Source: Paracoccaceae bacterium (GTDB taxonomy: Bacteria; Pseudomonadota; Alphaproteobacteria; Rhodobacterales; Rhodobacteraceae). From it: DNA of 20,133 nt. The stretch is from NCBI GenBank assembly GCA_003545125.1, contig DQCI01000161.1, forward strand, positions 533-20,665, in the 5' to 3' direction. A program made the position numbers and the translations under genes. This document shows, in pieces, positions 1-7,677 of this stretch (its first letter is position 1; each line of letters opens with the position of its first letter). A model generated the notes under the pieces. It saw nothing but the letters and a program-made list of their open reading frames with translations. It made no database searches and was not told the DNA's origin.

Positions 1-138
1 GGAAGTGACATATGGGTCTCATATCATGATCTGCCGACGGAGGCTGTGACCAAACTCCAGGAAAGCGGTCGTGAGCGTCGCGCCCTGCAAGAATTCGAAA
101 CGGAGTTCCAAGATTTGTCTTGGCTGTGGGACGAATGA
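1..138 (+). CDS. 3' end of a hypothetical protein (partial)
   Basis: Frame 1 is open from the window edge to the TGA at 136-138 and gives the last 45 residues of a protein. The tail is acidic and ends in the residues DLSWLWDE. I do not recognise the family. The next gene starts 44 nt downstream on the same strand with its own Shine-Dalgarno, so the two may be co-transcribed. The neighbour is a recombinase-associated small protein, so this may belong to the same mobile-element cluster; that is inference. The N-terminus lies outside the window. Confidence 0.6.
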   Translation, partial: GSDIWVSYHDLPTEAVTKLQESGRERRALQEFETEFQDLSWLWDE

Positions 139-181
139 GCAGGCTTTTCAACTGGCCTGAGGAGGCAAGGAGATCCACGCT

Positions 182-577
182 ATGTTGATCAAGCAAAAGA
201 CCACCGACCGAGGGGTGATCACGCTCTTCATCCCCTACCGGGTCAGGCGGCGCGGCGGGAAAAAGCTCGTGATAATGCCTGATGGTGAGGCGGCGCAGGC
301 GCGTCCGAGCATCGACAACACAATCGTCAAGGCGCTCGCACGTGCGTTCCGGTGGAAGCGCATGCTGGAGTCCGGGGAGTTCACCACCATCGGTGAACTG
401 GCCGAGCACGAGAAGATCGCGCCCTCCTACATGACGCGGGTGTTGCGGCTAACGCTGCTCGCCCCGGACATCATCGAAGCGATCCTTGAAGGGAAGCAGG
501 GGCCAGAGGTCACGCTCAAACGGATGCTCGACCCGTTTCCGATGGATTGGGCGGCACAGGTCGAATACTTTGGTTGA
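182..577 (+). CDS. Small HTH protein resembling the C-terminal region of serine recombinases
   Basis: This is a 131-residue basic protein. AAGGAG at 167-172, 9 nt before the ATG, supports the start. Residues about 11-34 form a beta-rich segment ending in an RRRGGKK motif. Residues 45-65 hold the ALARAFRWKRMLESGE helix. Residues 68-92 form a ParB/KorB-like helix-turn-helix (IGELAEHEKIAPSYMTRVL), followed by LAPDIIEAILEGKQ and a terminal WAAQ segment. This series of motifs is familiar to me from the C-terminal end of large serine recombinases in Alphaproteobacteria and from stand-alone small proteins beside them. No resolvase catalytic domain is present. It could be a separate DNA-binding accessory gene or a detached recombinase tail; the good ribosome binding site favours a separate gene. 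A role in recombination is inferred from similarity only. Confidence 0.7.
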   Translation: MLIKQKTTDRGVITLFIPYRVRRRGGKKLVIMPDGEAAQARPSIDNTIVKALARAFRWKRMLESGEFTTIGELAEHEKIAPSYMTRVLRLTLLAPDIIEAILEGKQGPEVTLKRMLDPFPMDWAAQVEYFG

Positions 578-613
578 TGGGCATAGAAACTGAGCAAACA
601 AACTGAGAAGTCT

Positions 614-642
614 CGGGCGGTTGCGGTCTTCGCGACCGCCCG
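614..642. terminator. Strong intergenic hairpin, possible terminator
   Basis: CGGGCGGTTGCG (614-625) and CGCGACCGCCCG (631-642) pair over 12 positions with one G-U wobble and a 5-nt loop. The hairpin lies 37 nt after the stop of the HTH gene and before the DUF2075 remnant. No U-run follows on either strand, so classical intrinsic termination is uncertain. It may instead be a processed 3' end or a palindromic repeat. Confidence 0.4.
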
Positions 643-689
643 AAATCGATCTCCAAAATGCCTTGCATCAGACCCCTGGCAAGAGCTTC

Positions 690-1150
690 ATGCCATCCAT
701 GACCATCTCATATTTCGACGCCCCGATTTCCGAGTTTTTGAACACGCCGACGGACGAGATTCTCGGCCAACTCGCCAAGGCGCATGCCCATGCCCTGGAC
801 TCCACCAACGCAACGCTTGGATCACCGAGATCGAGATCTTGAAACACGTCCTCGCGGACCGGCAGGTGGGCCAACTGTTCTTGGAGTTCTTCATCCCCAG
901 AATGGGCAAGCGCGCGGACGCGGTCTTCGTCTCCGGCAACACGATCTACGTGATCGAATTCAAGGTCGGCGCAAAAGAGTTCGACCGAGGCGCGATCGAC
1001 CAGGTCCACGACTACGCGCTCGATCTGAAGAATTTCCATCTGGGCAGCCACGACCTGCCGATCGTGCCGATCTTGGTCGCCACCAAGGCGTCGCACGCCC
1101 CTGCCCCGCTCGCCTGGGCGGCCGACAGCGTCGCTGAGCCGGTTCTTGCA
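690..1150 (+). pseudogene. Frameshifted, truncated N-terminus of a DUF2075-type nuclease/helicase protein
   Basis: The reading frame from ATG 690 (or 699) encodes ISYFDAPISEFL and an ALDST segment. One missing base near 806/807 shifts the frame. In the next frame the homology resumes at AWITEIEIL and runs through IEFKVGAKEF and VHDYALDLKNFH to LVATKAS, fading near PVLA at 1150. Inserting one C after codon 804-806 gives a continuous protein. The pattern matches the N-terminal part of large DUF2075 proteins, which carry a nuclease-like fold followed by a P-loop helicase. An Asp (RADAVFV) and a later E-x-K (IEFKVG) match PD-(D/E)xK spacing. The helicase half is missing; downstream sequence to 1308 has no recognisable homology. 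It is a dead remnant unless the frameshift is a sequencing error, and even then it would be truncated. Confidence 0.75.
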
Positions 1151-1308
1151 GGTGTACGGGGTTCGGGACAGCATTGGCACTCGAAGGCGTACGGAGCGGC
1201 CATACGCGCCCCATGCCGTCCGATCGACCTAGTACCCGACAGTCCCCGCTCAGACTGTATGCGCAAAACGTCAGGACTGGGGTCGGTCAAACATTCAGCG
1301 AACAGAGC

Positions 1309-1671
1309 TCAGCGAAATCTCTGGTTGCATGTCAACCCCGCTTGAACTGTAGCCTTTTCGAAGAGCCGCAGATTCAGCTTCGGGTCCACGCGGTAGTTCC
1401 GTGTCCCTTCCTCGACCATGCAGGTGGAGTATTGCTCCACGGTTACGCCTTCTCGAAGGTTCTGGCCATAGTGTTCGAGTAGCGCTTCAGCGTGGTTGCG
1501 CAGATGCTCAGAAATGCCGGCATCATTGACACAGGCTTCGGGAATCGGGCCGCCGCCCGCGGGGTATTGCACGTGTTTGGCCGTTTCCTCTGTCACCACC
1601 TGAGCGCCGGACAGAATATCGTCGCGGGTTTTTTGCGCCATGCACTCGCAGATCATCAACATTCTTTGCAT
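1309..1671 (-). CDS. Hypothetical small protein, family not recognised
   Basis: This is a 120-residue minus-strand ORF. I chose the ATG at 1671 because GAGGAAA lies just upstream (about 1677-1683) with good spacing; a longer reading from 1734 has no such site. The protein starts MQRMLMICECMAQ and has five Cys (about residues 8, 10, 47, 84, 114), a Gly/Pro turn (YPAGGGPIPEACV), a probable amphipathic helix (ISEHLRNHAEALLEHYGQNL) and a basic tail. It has no signal peptide or membrane segment. Codon use and base composition are less GC-rich than in the Topo VI block, which suggests a separate origin. It stands alone between a decayed gene and a palindromic repeat. I cannot assign a function. Confidence 0.6.
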   Translation of the reverse strand: MQRMLMICECMAQKTRDDILSGAQVVTEETAKHVQYPAGGGPIPEACVNDAGISEHLRNHAEALLEHYGQNLREGVTVEQYSTCMVEEGTRNYRVDPKLNLRLFEKATVQAGLTCNQRFR

Positions 1672-1806
1672 GGCATTTCCTCTGCAGGACGACAGAACCG
1701 ACTCGAAGGCAATCTCGGCGAAGCGACCGTTCACTGCGCATCACATTGAGGTTCGCCATGCGGGCAAAGTCGACTTTTTTTTGCGGGAAACGGCCCATTC
1801 CAAGAA

Positions 1807-1924
1807 CTAAAGCGTTTCGCGAAAAACCTGAATCACTGGTCTGTCGAGAAACGCTCGGAACCCATTGATGTTGTGGGCGTTTCGAAATCAACTTGTGTCT
1901 CAAGTTAATCTCGAAACGCTTTAG
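1807..1924. repeat. 118-bp palindromic repeat unit (MITE-like or intergenic repeat)
   Basis: Perfect 13-bp terminal inverted repeats, CTAAAGCGTTTCG (1807-1819) and CGAAACGCTTTAG (1912-1924), bound the unit. Inside are two hairpins built from the same core. The first pairs AGCGTTTC (1811-1818) with GAAACGCT (1848-1855). The second pairs GCGTTTCGA (1877-1885) with TCGAAACGC (1911-1919) and contains the near-palindrome AACTTG/CAAGTT. The GCGTTTCG core thus occurs four times in alternating orientation. I recall similar GCGTTTCGAGATTAACTTG-type sequences as dispersed intergenic repeats in Alphaproteobacteria; copy number cannot be judged from one window. No transposase is encoded. Confidence 0.75.
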
Positions 1925-2062
1925 CGATGACCATCTGGTTACGCCGCGGCGCGGCCTGCCGAACCTGCGGTTGAGTTTCGGTGGAGCCTACCTGGGGGAG
2001 AATATCCGGCGCGTGCAAAGCCGTCATCATTATCCAGCCGTGCGTCCCCCGAGGCGACATGA

Positions 2063-2079
2063 GGGGTCGGCGGGACCCC
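2063..2079 (-). terminator. Possible terminator hairpin after top6A
   Basis: On the minus strand GGGGTC-CCGCC-GACCCC forms a 6-bp GC stem with a 5-nt loop, 5 nt beyond the top6A stop codon. It is well placed to end the ftsH-HhH-top6B-top6A transcript, but no U-run follows. It may need Rho or be a 3'-end stabiliser. Confidence 0.35.
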
Positions 2080-2084
2080 GGGAG

Positions 2085-3272
2085 TCAGGGAAGGAAGCCA
2101 TCCGGTTTGGCAAGTTTCGCGGGCAGGTAGGCCTCGATCACGTAGTTCAACCCCCACTTGGCCAACGCCTGCTGTTCGGCCCGCACCTCCAGATCGAGCA
2201 ACTGCTCGATCGCCGCGATCCAATCCGGGTGCGCGATTATGAACGGGTCGTTCTTCAGCGCGTCCCGGGCGCGTTTGATGTCGGTCTTTGACAGCGGGTG
2301 GGTCGCGTCTTCGAGCCCGAAGTCGACGATGTCCTGCGGAGTCACGCCAAGGAACCGCGCCTGCGGTACACAGAAAAACCGATTGATATGCGCGGCATTG
2401 CCCGACCCCACCTTGAGGGTACGATAGATGTTGGTGAATCCGTAGGGATCGCAGTCAACAAAGCAATACACCGGCAGCTCGTGCTGGTCGGACAGACGCC
2501 GGATGAACCGCCGTGTGGCGCGTGTCGGCACGCCGCCCATTTCGACGAGAATGCAGTTGGACGTGTCCCAGAAGCGGTGGTTGTTCAATCGCTGGAACAT
2601 GCCGCCGGTCTCGATGGCAAGGACGAAGCGGGCATCGGTGCGGAAGTCGAGCTGCTCGACCGAGCGTGGGATGGCGTAAGCACCGCTGCCTAGCCCGGTG
2701 CAATCGATCTCGATCTCATCCCCGGTGGCGGGGTTGCGGTCGATCACCGTGAGCCGGCCTGCCACCGATCCGCCGTGCGACTCCGGGTAGAACCTCAGCT
2801 GTTCCCGGGTGAGCCCGTGAATCGAGGCCAGCGCCTCGATGTCGTCCATGATCGCGTCCGACTCCGTCTGCGCGTCAAACCGGCACGCGCCCCAGTTCTT
2901 CGAGATGTAATAGGCCTCGCGCTTGGTGGCGAAGTCGTCGTGCTCGACCATTTCGTGCGAGGTCGCCATCAGCCGCAGGGTCTGGGCGAAGGACTTGGCG
3001 GTGTTGACCGACAGGGTCCGGGTCTTGCGCCCTGCGCCGAGCTCGAAATAGCCCTTGCTTTCGTCGTAGCTCACATTGCCGAGGCTGCGAACCGGAAACC
3101 GGATTTCCGGAAGCTCACCCGCTTCGATGCTGACCTTGATCTGCCGCGCGATGGCGTCGATCAACGCGAGCGTCTGCCGATCGAGATCGCCGGGGCCGTG
3201 CTCCCTTCCGGGCTGCGCCCGCGCCTGCCGCTTTGCGTGAAAGCCTTCAATCGGCTTGTCCGTTCCGCTCAT
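2085..3272 (-). CDS. top6A: DNA topoisomerase VI subunit A (Spo11-like)
   Basis: The gene encodes the DNA-cleaving subunit of type IIB topoisomerase VI, which makes double-strand breaks with 2-nt overhangs through a tyrosyl-DNA link and passes a second duplex through. The protein has 395 residues, close to archaeal Top6A. The winged-helix CAP domain holds the catalytic Tyr in KREAYYISKNW (Tyr121 or Tyr122). The Toprim domain has its Glu at about 221 (AIETGGM) and the DxD pair at about 273/275 (VDCDPYG), the Mg-binding residues. All key residues are present, so it appears functional. Its ATG overlaps the stop of top6B (ATGA), indicating translational coupling and 1:1 supply of the subunits. 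A Spo11 or mini-A protein would usually lack an adjacent complete B subunit. It is last in the minus-strand operon. Confidence 0.95.
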   Translation of the reverse strand: MSGTDKPIEGFHAKRQARAQPGREHGPGDLDRQTLALIDAIARQIKVSIEAGELPEIRFPVRSLGNVSYDESKGYFELGAGRKTRTLSVNTAKSFAQTLRLMATSHEMVEHDDFATKREAYYISKNWGACRFDAQTESDAIMDDIEALASIHGLTREQLRFYPESHGGSVAGRLTVIDRNPATGDEIEIDCTGLGSGAYAIPRSVEQLDFRTDARFVLAIETGGMFQRLNNHRFWDTSNCILVEMGGVPTRATRRFIRRLSDQHELPVYCFVDCDPYGFTNIYRTLKVGSGNAAHINRFFCVPQARFLGVTPQDIVDFGLEDATHPLSKTDIKRARDALKNDPFIIAHPDWIAAIEQLLDLEVRAEQQALAKWGLNYVIEAYLPAKLAKPDGFLP

Positions 3273-4948
3273 GACGCGTCCCCCTGTTTGCGGCGTCCGG
3301 CGCGCAAAACCGCGTCGAGGCGCGCCAGCGTTTTGTCGCGGTCCTCGTCGCTGAGCGACAGGATGTCCTGCAGCGCGGCTGCGATGTGCGGCAGGTAGGT
3401 TTCAATGTAGGCGCGGCGCTCGATTTCGTGCCGTTGTCTGGTTTTGCGGGCGAGATAGTGCGAAAGCTCCCGGCCACAATGCTGAAGACCAAGCACGATT
3501 TCCTTGGTGATCTCGGGGCTCGGCTCGATCGCCTCTTTCGATTCCGAGGTATAGGGCACCCAGACCGAGGCGAGGTGGACAAGGATCGCCATCGGCCCGA
3601 TCGGCAGCACCCCCTTCGGCTGGCGCAAACCGTAGCTGCGCCAATTGGTCTGGATCACCGCCTTGGTGATGGCGCAGCTCGACTGCTGGTAGAGCAGCGG
3701 CACCCGGTTGGCGAAGCGCAGGAGCATGGCCGGTTCATCGCGCAACCTGAGCAGGTCTATGCGTTCGTTCTCATGCGTCGATACCCCGTCGCCGCCTGCG
3801 ACGGCCCCAGCCGGGGTCTCGCCAGGGTGACCATAGGCGATCGCCACCTCGACCTGGAACGGATTGCCGCGATGAATCGCGGCAGGCCGGGTGGTCACGG
3901 TGTAGAAATCCGCCGAAACCTCCGCCCGCAGCCCCTTCAACAATTGCGGCTCGCCGATCGGGACGATGCAGTCGGTCCGCGGCGCAGGTATGCGGGTCTC
4001 ATCCATCGCCCGGTGCAAGGCAACGGCCTGGGCGTGGGCGGTATGCTTGGGATAGGATCTGTCGCTCAACCGTTTTCCGGCGGCCTTGATGATCTGCGCC
4101 GCCGTCTTCTTGCCGACGCTGGAAAAGTCATTGATCAGGAACTGCATGAGCGTCCGGCTCCGCGTCGCGTTCAACATCTGGATCAGCCGCCCGAGTTCGA
4201 TCCCATGAGGGTGGGGTTTGATCTCTTTCGGCACCGGCGGCAGCGACTCGACCGTGCGGGGGTAGTCCCGGATGCGGCCCTCCAGCCCCTCGTAGCGGAT
4301 CGTCACATGCGGGTTAGCGATCGCCGTCTGGCGCAGGTAGGTCTCGACCGAATGCTGCCCGCCTTGCAGGTGCCCCTCGAGCATGATTTCGACCCGCGTG
4401 CCATGCGGATGGTCCCATTCCACGTGTTTCTTGCGATGTACGTCGGGCCGGTTCTTCTCGGTATCGATCGCAACGTAGAGCGCGGTGGCTTTCGCCTCGC
4501 TCTCGACACGGCTTAGGATATGCACCGGCTCGCCGGTTGTCAGTTGTCCGTACATGCCCGCAGCCGCGATCCCCATGCCCTGCTGCCCGCGTGACTGGCT
4601 GAGTTTGTGGAACCTGGAGCCGTAGAGAAGTTTGCCGAAGATCCGGCCGATCTGCGGTTCCAGGATCCCGGGACCGTTGTCGGTGACGGCGACGGTGTAA
4701 ATCCGACCACGCCGGGTTATCCGTACAGCGATCTCGGGCAGGATACCGGCGTCTTCACAGGCATCGATCGCGTTGTCTACCGCCTCCTTCACTGCCGTGA
4801 CCAGCGCCTTCGCCGGCGTGTCGAAGCCGAGAAGGTGCCGGTTCCTGAGGAAAAAGGCCGAGACCGAGATGTCGCGTTGCCGGGCCGCGAGGTCCTCGGC
4901 CGACACCCTTTGTGGTGCCGTCTGGTGGGTGGAGGAAGGATCAGCCAT
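3269..4948 (-). CDS. top6B: DNA topoisomerase VI subunit B (GHKL ATPase)
   Basis: The gene encodes the ATPase subunit that dimerises on ATP binding and drives strand passage by Top6A. From the ATG at 4948 it has 559 residues, close to archaeal Top6B; a TTG at 4954 is an alternative start. The GHKL fold shows the N box KEAVDNAID (about 54-62, with Glu55 and Asn59), DNGPG (about 90-94) and the glycine-rich lid SRGQQGMGI (about 119-127). The H2TH segment follows at about 268-300 (LMQFLINDFSSVGKKTAAQI), then the transducer domain with the family motif RFANRVPLLYQ and the switch-lysine loop RQPKGVLPIGP (Lys about 445). The start overlaps the end of the HhH gene by 8 nt, and the stop overlaps the top6A start. 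No obvious defect is seen. Confidence 0.95.
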   Translation of the reverse strand: MADPSSTHQTAPQRVSAEDLAARQRDISVSAFFLRNRHLLGFDTPAKALVTAVKEAVDNAIDACEDAGILPEIAVRITRRGRIYTVAVTDNGPGILEPQIGRIFGKLLYGSRFHKLSQSRGQQGMGIAAAGMYGQLTTGEPVHILSRVESEAKATALYVAIDTEKNRPDVHRKKHVEWDHPHGTRVEIMLEGHLQGGQHSVETYLRQTAIANPHVTIRYEGLEGRIRDYPRTVESLPPVPKEIKPHPHGIELGRLIQMLNATRSRTLMQFLINDFSSVGKKTAAQIIKAAGKRLSDRSYPKHTAHAQAVALHRAMDETRIPAPRTDCIVPIGEPQLLKGLRAEVSADFYTVTTRPAAIHRGNPFQVEVAIAYGHPGETPAGAVAGGDGVSTHENERIDLLRLRDEPAMLLRFANRVPLLYQQSSCAITKAVIQTNWRSYGLRQPKGVLPIGPMAILVHLASVWVPYTSESKEAIEPSPEITKEIVLGLQHCGRELSHYLARKTRQRHEIERRAYIETYLPHIAAALQDILSLSDEDRDKTLARLDAVLRAGRRKQGDAS

Positions 4949-5795
4949 CGCCAAGATAGTGCTTTCTGCACTCGGTTTCGCGGCCGCGGACCACGCGCCG
5001 TCCTATGAGCGGACCGCGGGTTTCGGTCACGACGGTGCGCTGCTGTTCGATCCGACCCGGTCGGCCGAAGTAGATCACCACCCAGTCATCCGTCTTGCCC
5101 AGATCGTGGGCCCGCGCCGTGTTGGAAAACAACGTGGTGAAGGTCCAGCCGTCACGGTCTGTGTGAAAGATCGGCAGCCACGCCTCGCCTGTCGGGTTGA
5201 ACCGCCGCGGGGCGATGAGACGCAGGCTGCCCGCCTGCGCCTTATCGCGGTAGAGCGCATCCACCGCGAGCAGTTCGGCCACCGGCGGTTCCGCGTGATC
5301 GTCCGGGCCACGTCGCCTGCGGCGCGAGAGCATCGCGGCCAGCGAGGCACGGATCGCGGCAGCGCGACGGGGCCCGATCCCCGGAACCTGCTCCAGCCGG
5401 CCGTCATGCGCGGCGATCTCAAGGGCCTCGAGCGTGTCGACATGAAGCTCATCGTGAATGGCGCGGGCTGTTGTCGCACCGATCCCGGGGACGGTCTGAA
5501 ACAGGTGTTCAGGTTCGGCATCGCCGCGCATCCGCTCAAGCTGCACCCAGCATCCTGTCGCGACCATTTCGTCAATCGCGCGCGCAAGGCTGATGCCGAC
5601 GTCTGGCAGTTCGATCAACCCCTCGAGCCCCTCGCGCTCCAGGATCCGTGCCGGATCCTCGCCAAGCGCGCGAACGGCTGCCGCGCCGTTCCGGTATGCG
5701 AGCACCCTGAATCGGTTCGCGCCCTGGGCTTCCAGAAGTTCCGCGGCTTCGAGCAAGCGGTCGGCGATCTGATCGCGAGAGATCTGGCTTTGCAT
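4941..5795 (-). CDS. Helix-hairpin-helix DNA-binding protein (PolX N-terminus-like), encoded with Topo VI
   Basis: The protein has 284 residues from the ATG at 5795, chosen because GGGAGGTGG lies 7-8 nt upstream; longer readings to 5930 have no such site and a low-complexity Arg/Gly lead. Residues 1-75 resemble the 8-kDa DNA-binding domain of family X polymerases (NRFRVLAYRNGAAAVRAL, then LPDVGISLARAID). Two classical HhH motifs follow, VPGIGATTARAIH (about 101-113) and VPGIGPRRAAAIR (about 139-151). The polymerase palm with its Asp motifs is absent. After an Arg-rich linker (LSRRRRRG) comes a roughly 125-residue C-terminal region (LYRDKAQAGSLRLIAPRRFN onward) of no function known to me. The gene overlaps top6B by 8 nt, so co-expression is very likely. 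I infer a DNA-targeting or stabilising partner of Topo VI; a repair role is also possible. Confidence 0.85.
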   Translation of the reverse strand: MQSQISRDQIADRLLEAAELLEAQGANRFRVLAYRNGAAAVRALGEDPARILEREGLEGLIELPDVGISLARAIDEMVATGCWVQLERMRGDAEPEHLFQTVPGIGATTARAIHDELHVDTLEALEIAAHDGRLEQVPGIGPRRAAAIRASLAAMLSRRRRRGPDDHAEPPVAELLAVDALYRDKAQAGSLRLIAPRRFNPTGEAWLPIFHTDRDGWTFTTLFSNTARAHDLGKTDDWVVIYFGRPGRIEQQRTVVTETRGPLIGRRVVRGRETECRKHYLGDG

Positions 5796-5970
5796 GATAC
5801 GACCACCTCCCATCGCGGCCATGCAACGAGCGCGGGCGACGTACGAGCGGTCCACCCCTCGCCCCCACCGAGCGCCTGCGCGCGAACGTCCAGCGCCGGG
5901 GCCGGCGTCGCGCTGCACGGCATACTTCACACTTCGGCTGTCTCCAGTTTACCCCACCTTGGCCGATCGT

Positions 5971-7677
5971 TCATTGAGCTAGAGCAAGGCCGCCGCCAAC
6001 GCCGCGCAATCGAACCAACGGCACCTTGGTGGTCGACGGTGCGGCGTGCTCTGATTGTTTCACCTGGCGTGTCGGATCCAGGCAGGCCTGGATCTCATCG
6101 AAATCCAGCGCTTCCCTCCCTTCGTGCCAGGAGATCAAGGCCTCAACCTCGGACCGATGGCTGGTCAACGTTTTGGTCGCCGTTGCCTCAGCCTCCTTGA
6201 GCAAGGCGATGATCGCCCGGTCAACCGCCGCCGCTGTGTCGTCGGAATGGTTTCTGGGCTGCGCGATCGTTCGCCCAAGAAACGGATGTTCCTCGCTCTG
6301 TCGCAGATCGATGGGACCGAGGTCGTCTGTCATGCCCCAGCGCGCCACCATCGCGCACGCCTGCTCTGTTGCGCGGCGGATGTCATCGTCCGCGCCGGAG
6401 CTGACTGTCTCGAGGAACAGCTGTTCGGCGGCACGCCCCGCAAGCAGCGTGACAAGCTGGGTGCGTAGGAAGTTCTCATCAAGCGTGTGGCGTTCGCCCT
6501 CGGGCAACATGTGGGTGCCGCCTAACGCATGACCGCGCGGGATGATCGTGACCTTGTAGAGCGGGTCGGCGCCCGGGGTGAAATAGGCGACCGCCGTATG
6601 GCCGGCCTCGTGCACCGCAAGCCGGTGGCGTTCTTCCGGCCGGATGGCCAGCGTGCGGACCGTGCCCATCATCACCTTGTCGCGCGCCTCGTCGAGATCG
6701 TCCCGCGAGATCAGGCTGGCGTTGCGCCGTGCCGCGCCAATCGCGGACTCGTTGAGCAGGTTCTTCAGGTCGGCCCCTGAAAACCCCGGCGTTCCGGCCG
6801 CGATCCGGTCGAGGTCGCCCGTATCCTCCAGCGACAGGTTCTTCGCGTGGATGACCAGGATCGCACGTCTCGCCACCTTGTCGGGGAGGTTCAAGGTCAC
6901 ATGGCGGTCGAACCGACCGGGCCGTAGCAGGGCCGGGTCCAGAACGTCGGGCCGGTTGGTTGCGGCCAGCACGATGACGGCTTCGCGTTCGGCGAATCCG
7001 TCGAGCTCGGCAAGGATCTGGTTCAAGGTCTGTTCCCGCTCGTCATGGCCGCCGCCCAGCCCTGTCCCGCGCGTGCGCCCGATGCTGTCGAGCTCGTCAA
7101 TGAAGACAATTGACGGCGCCGCCTTGCGTGCCGCCTCGAACATGTTGCGCACGCGGCCCGCACCTACGCCGACGAAGATCTCGATGAATTCGGAGCCAGA
7201 CGTCGAAAAGAACGGAACATCGGCCTCGCCCGCCAGGGCTTTCGCCAGCAGGGTCTTGCCGGTACCCGGCGGCCCCACGAGGAGCACGCCGTGCGGCACT
7301 TCGGCACCAACACGACGAAACCGCTCGGGATCACGCAGGAACTCCACCAGTTCGGCCACTTCCCGTTTGGCCTGATCCTGACCCGCGACATCGTCGAACG
7401 TGACCTTCCTCGCGGGCTCACTTGGCTTCGAGAAGCGTCCTCCCAGGATGCCGCCGGTGAGGCCGCTCGGCCCGCCGGCCACGCCCCCCATCATCCGCCG
7501 CTGCAGCCACAGATAGACACCCAGGATCAGGATCCAGGGCAGCATATAGGCGAAGATCGACACATCTTGCGGTTCGGTGGCAGTGATTTCGATGCCCTGG
7601 TCTTCAAGCAGTTTCAGCAGCTCCGGATCACCCTGGGCCGGGACCACCGCTTCGAACACCTCCCGCCTCGCCTGCAT
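5971..7677 (-). CDS. ftsH: ATP-dependent zinc metalloprotease FtsH (main reading frame)
   Basis: FtsH is a membrane-anchored AAA+ protease that degrades misfolded membrane and regulatory proteins. Numbering from the TTG at 7698, this frame shows the second membrane helix (IFAYMLPWILILGVYLWL, about 48-65), Walker A GPPGTGKT (about 142-149), the pore loop FVGVGAGR, Walker B IVFIDELD, the second region of homology ATNRPDVLDPALLRPGRFDR, zinc site HEAGH (363-367) and the acidic third-ligand region SSGADDD (about 433-439). The first membrane helix and periplasmic segment are in another frame just upstream (7628-7912), separated by a probable +1 G. The ATG at 7677 has GGAGAG 4 nt upstream, so independent initiation is possible and would give a 568-residue form with one membrane helix. 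It lies 175 nt upstream of the HhH/Topo VI genes on the same strand and is probably a second, accessory FtsH of the cell. Confidence 0.88.
   Translation of the reverse strand: MQARREVFEAVVPAQGDPELLKLLEDQGIEITATEPQDVSIFAYMLPWILILGVYLWLQRRMMGGVAGGPSGLTGGILGGRFSKPSEPARKVTFDDVAGQDQAKREVAELVEFLRDPERFRRVGAEVPHGVLLVGPPGTGKTLLAKALAGEADVPFFSTSGSEFIEIFVGVGAGRVRNMFEAARKAAPSIVFIDELDSIGRTRGTGLGGGHDEREQTLNQILAELDGFAEREAVIVLAATNRPDVLDPALLRPGRFDRHVTLNLPDKVARRAILVIHAKNLSLEDTGDLDRIAAGTPGFSGADLKNLLNESAIGAARRNASLISRDDLDEARDKVMMGTVRTLAIRPEERHRLAVHEAGHTAVAYFTPGADPLYKVTIIPRGHALGGTHMLPEGERHTLDENFLRTQLVTLLAGRAAEQLFLETVSSGADDDIRRATEQACAMVARWGMTDDLGPIDLRQSEEHPFLGRTIAQPRNHSDDTAAAVDRAIIALLKEAEATATKTLTSHRSEVEALISWHEGREALDFDEIQACLDPTRQVKQSEHAAPSTTKVPLVRLRGVGGGLALAQ

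Larger units (their letters stand above)
1672..2084. other. Intergenic stretch with palindromic repeat and possible terminator
   Basis: About 410 bases have no supported gene. They hold the leader of the small minus-strand gene, a run of eight T at about 1775-1782 just after the self-complementary AAAGTCGACTTT, the 118-bp inverted-repeat unit at 1807-1924, and a GC-rich hairpin directly downstream of top6A. Short open frames on both strands here show no recognisable domain and no good ribosome binding site. Confidence 0.6.

Noticed and set aside
4773..6200. Long plus-strand open frame across top6B, the HhH gene and ftsH
   Set aside because: It crosses three real minus-strand genes and has no domain or ribosome binding site.
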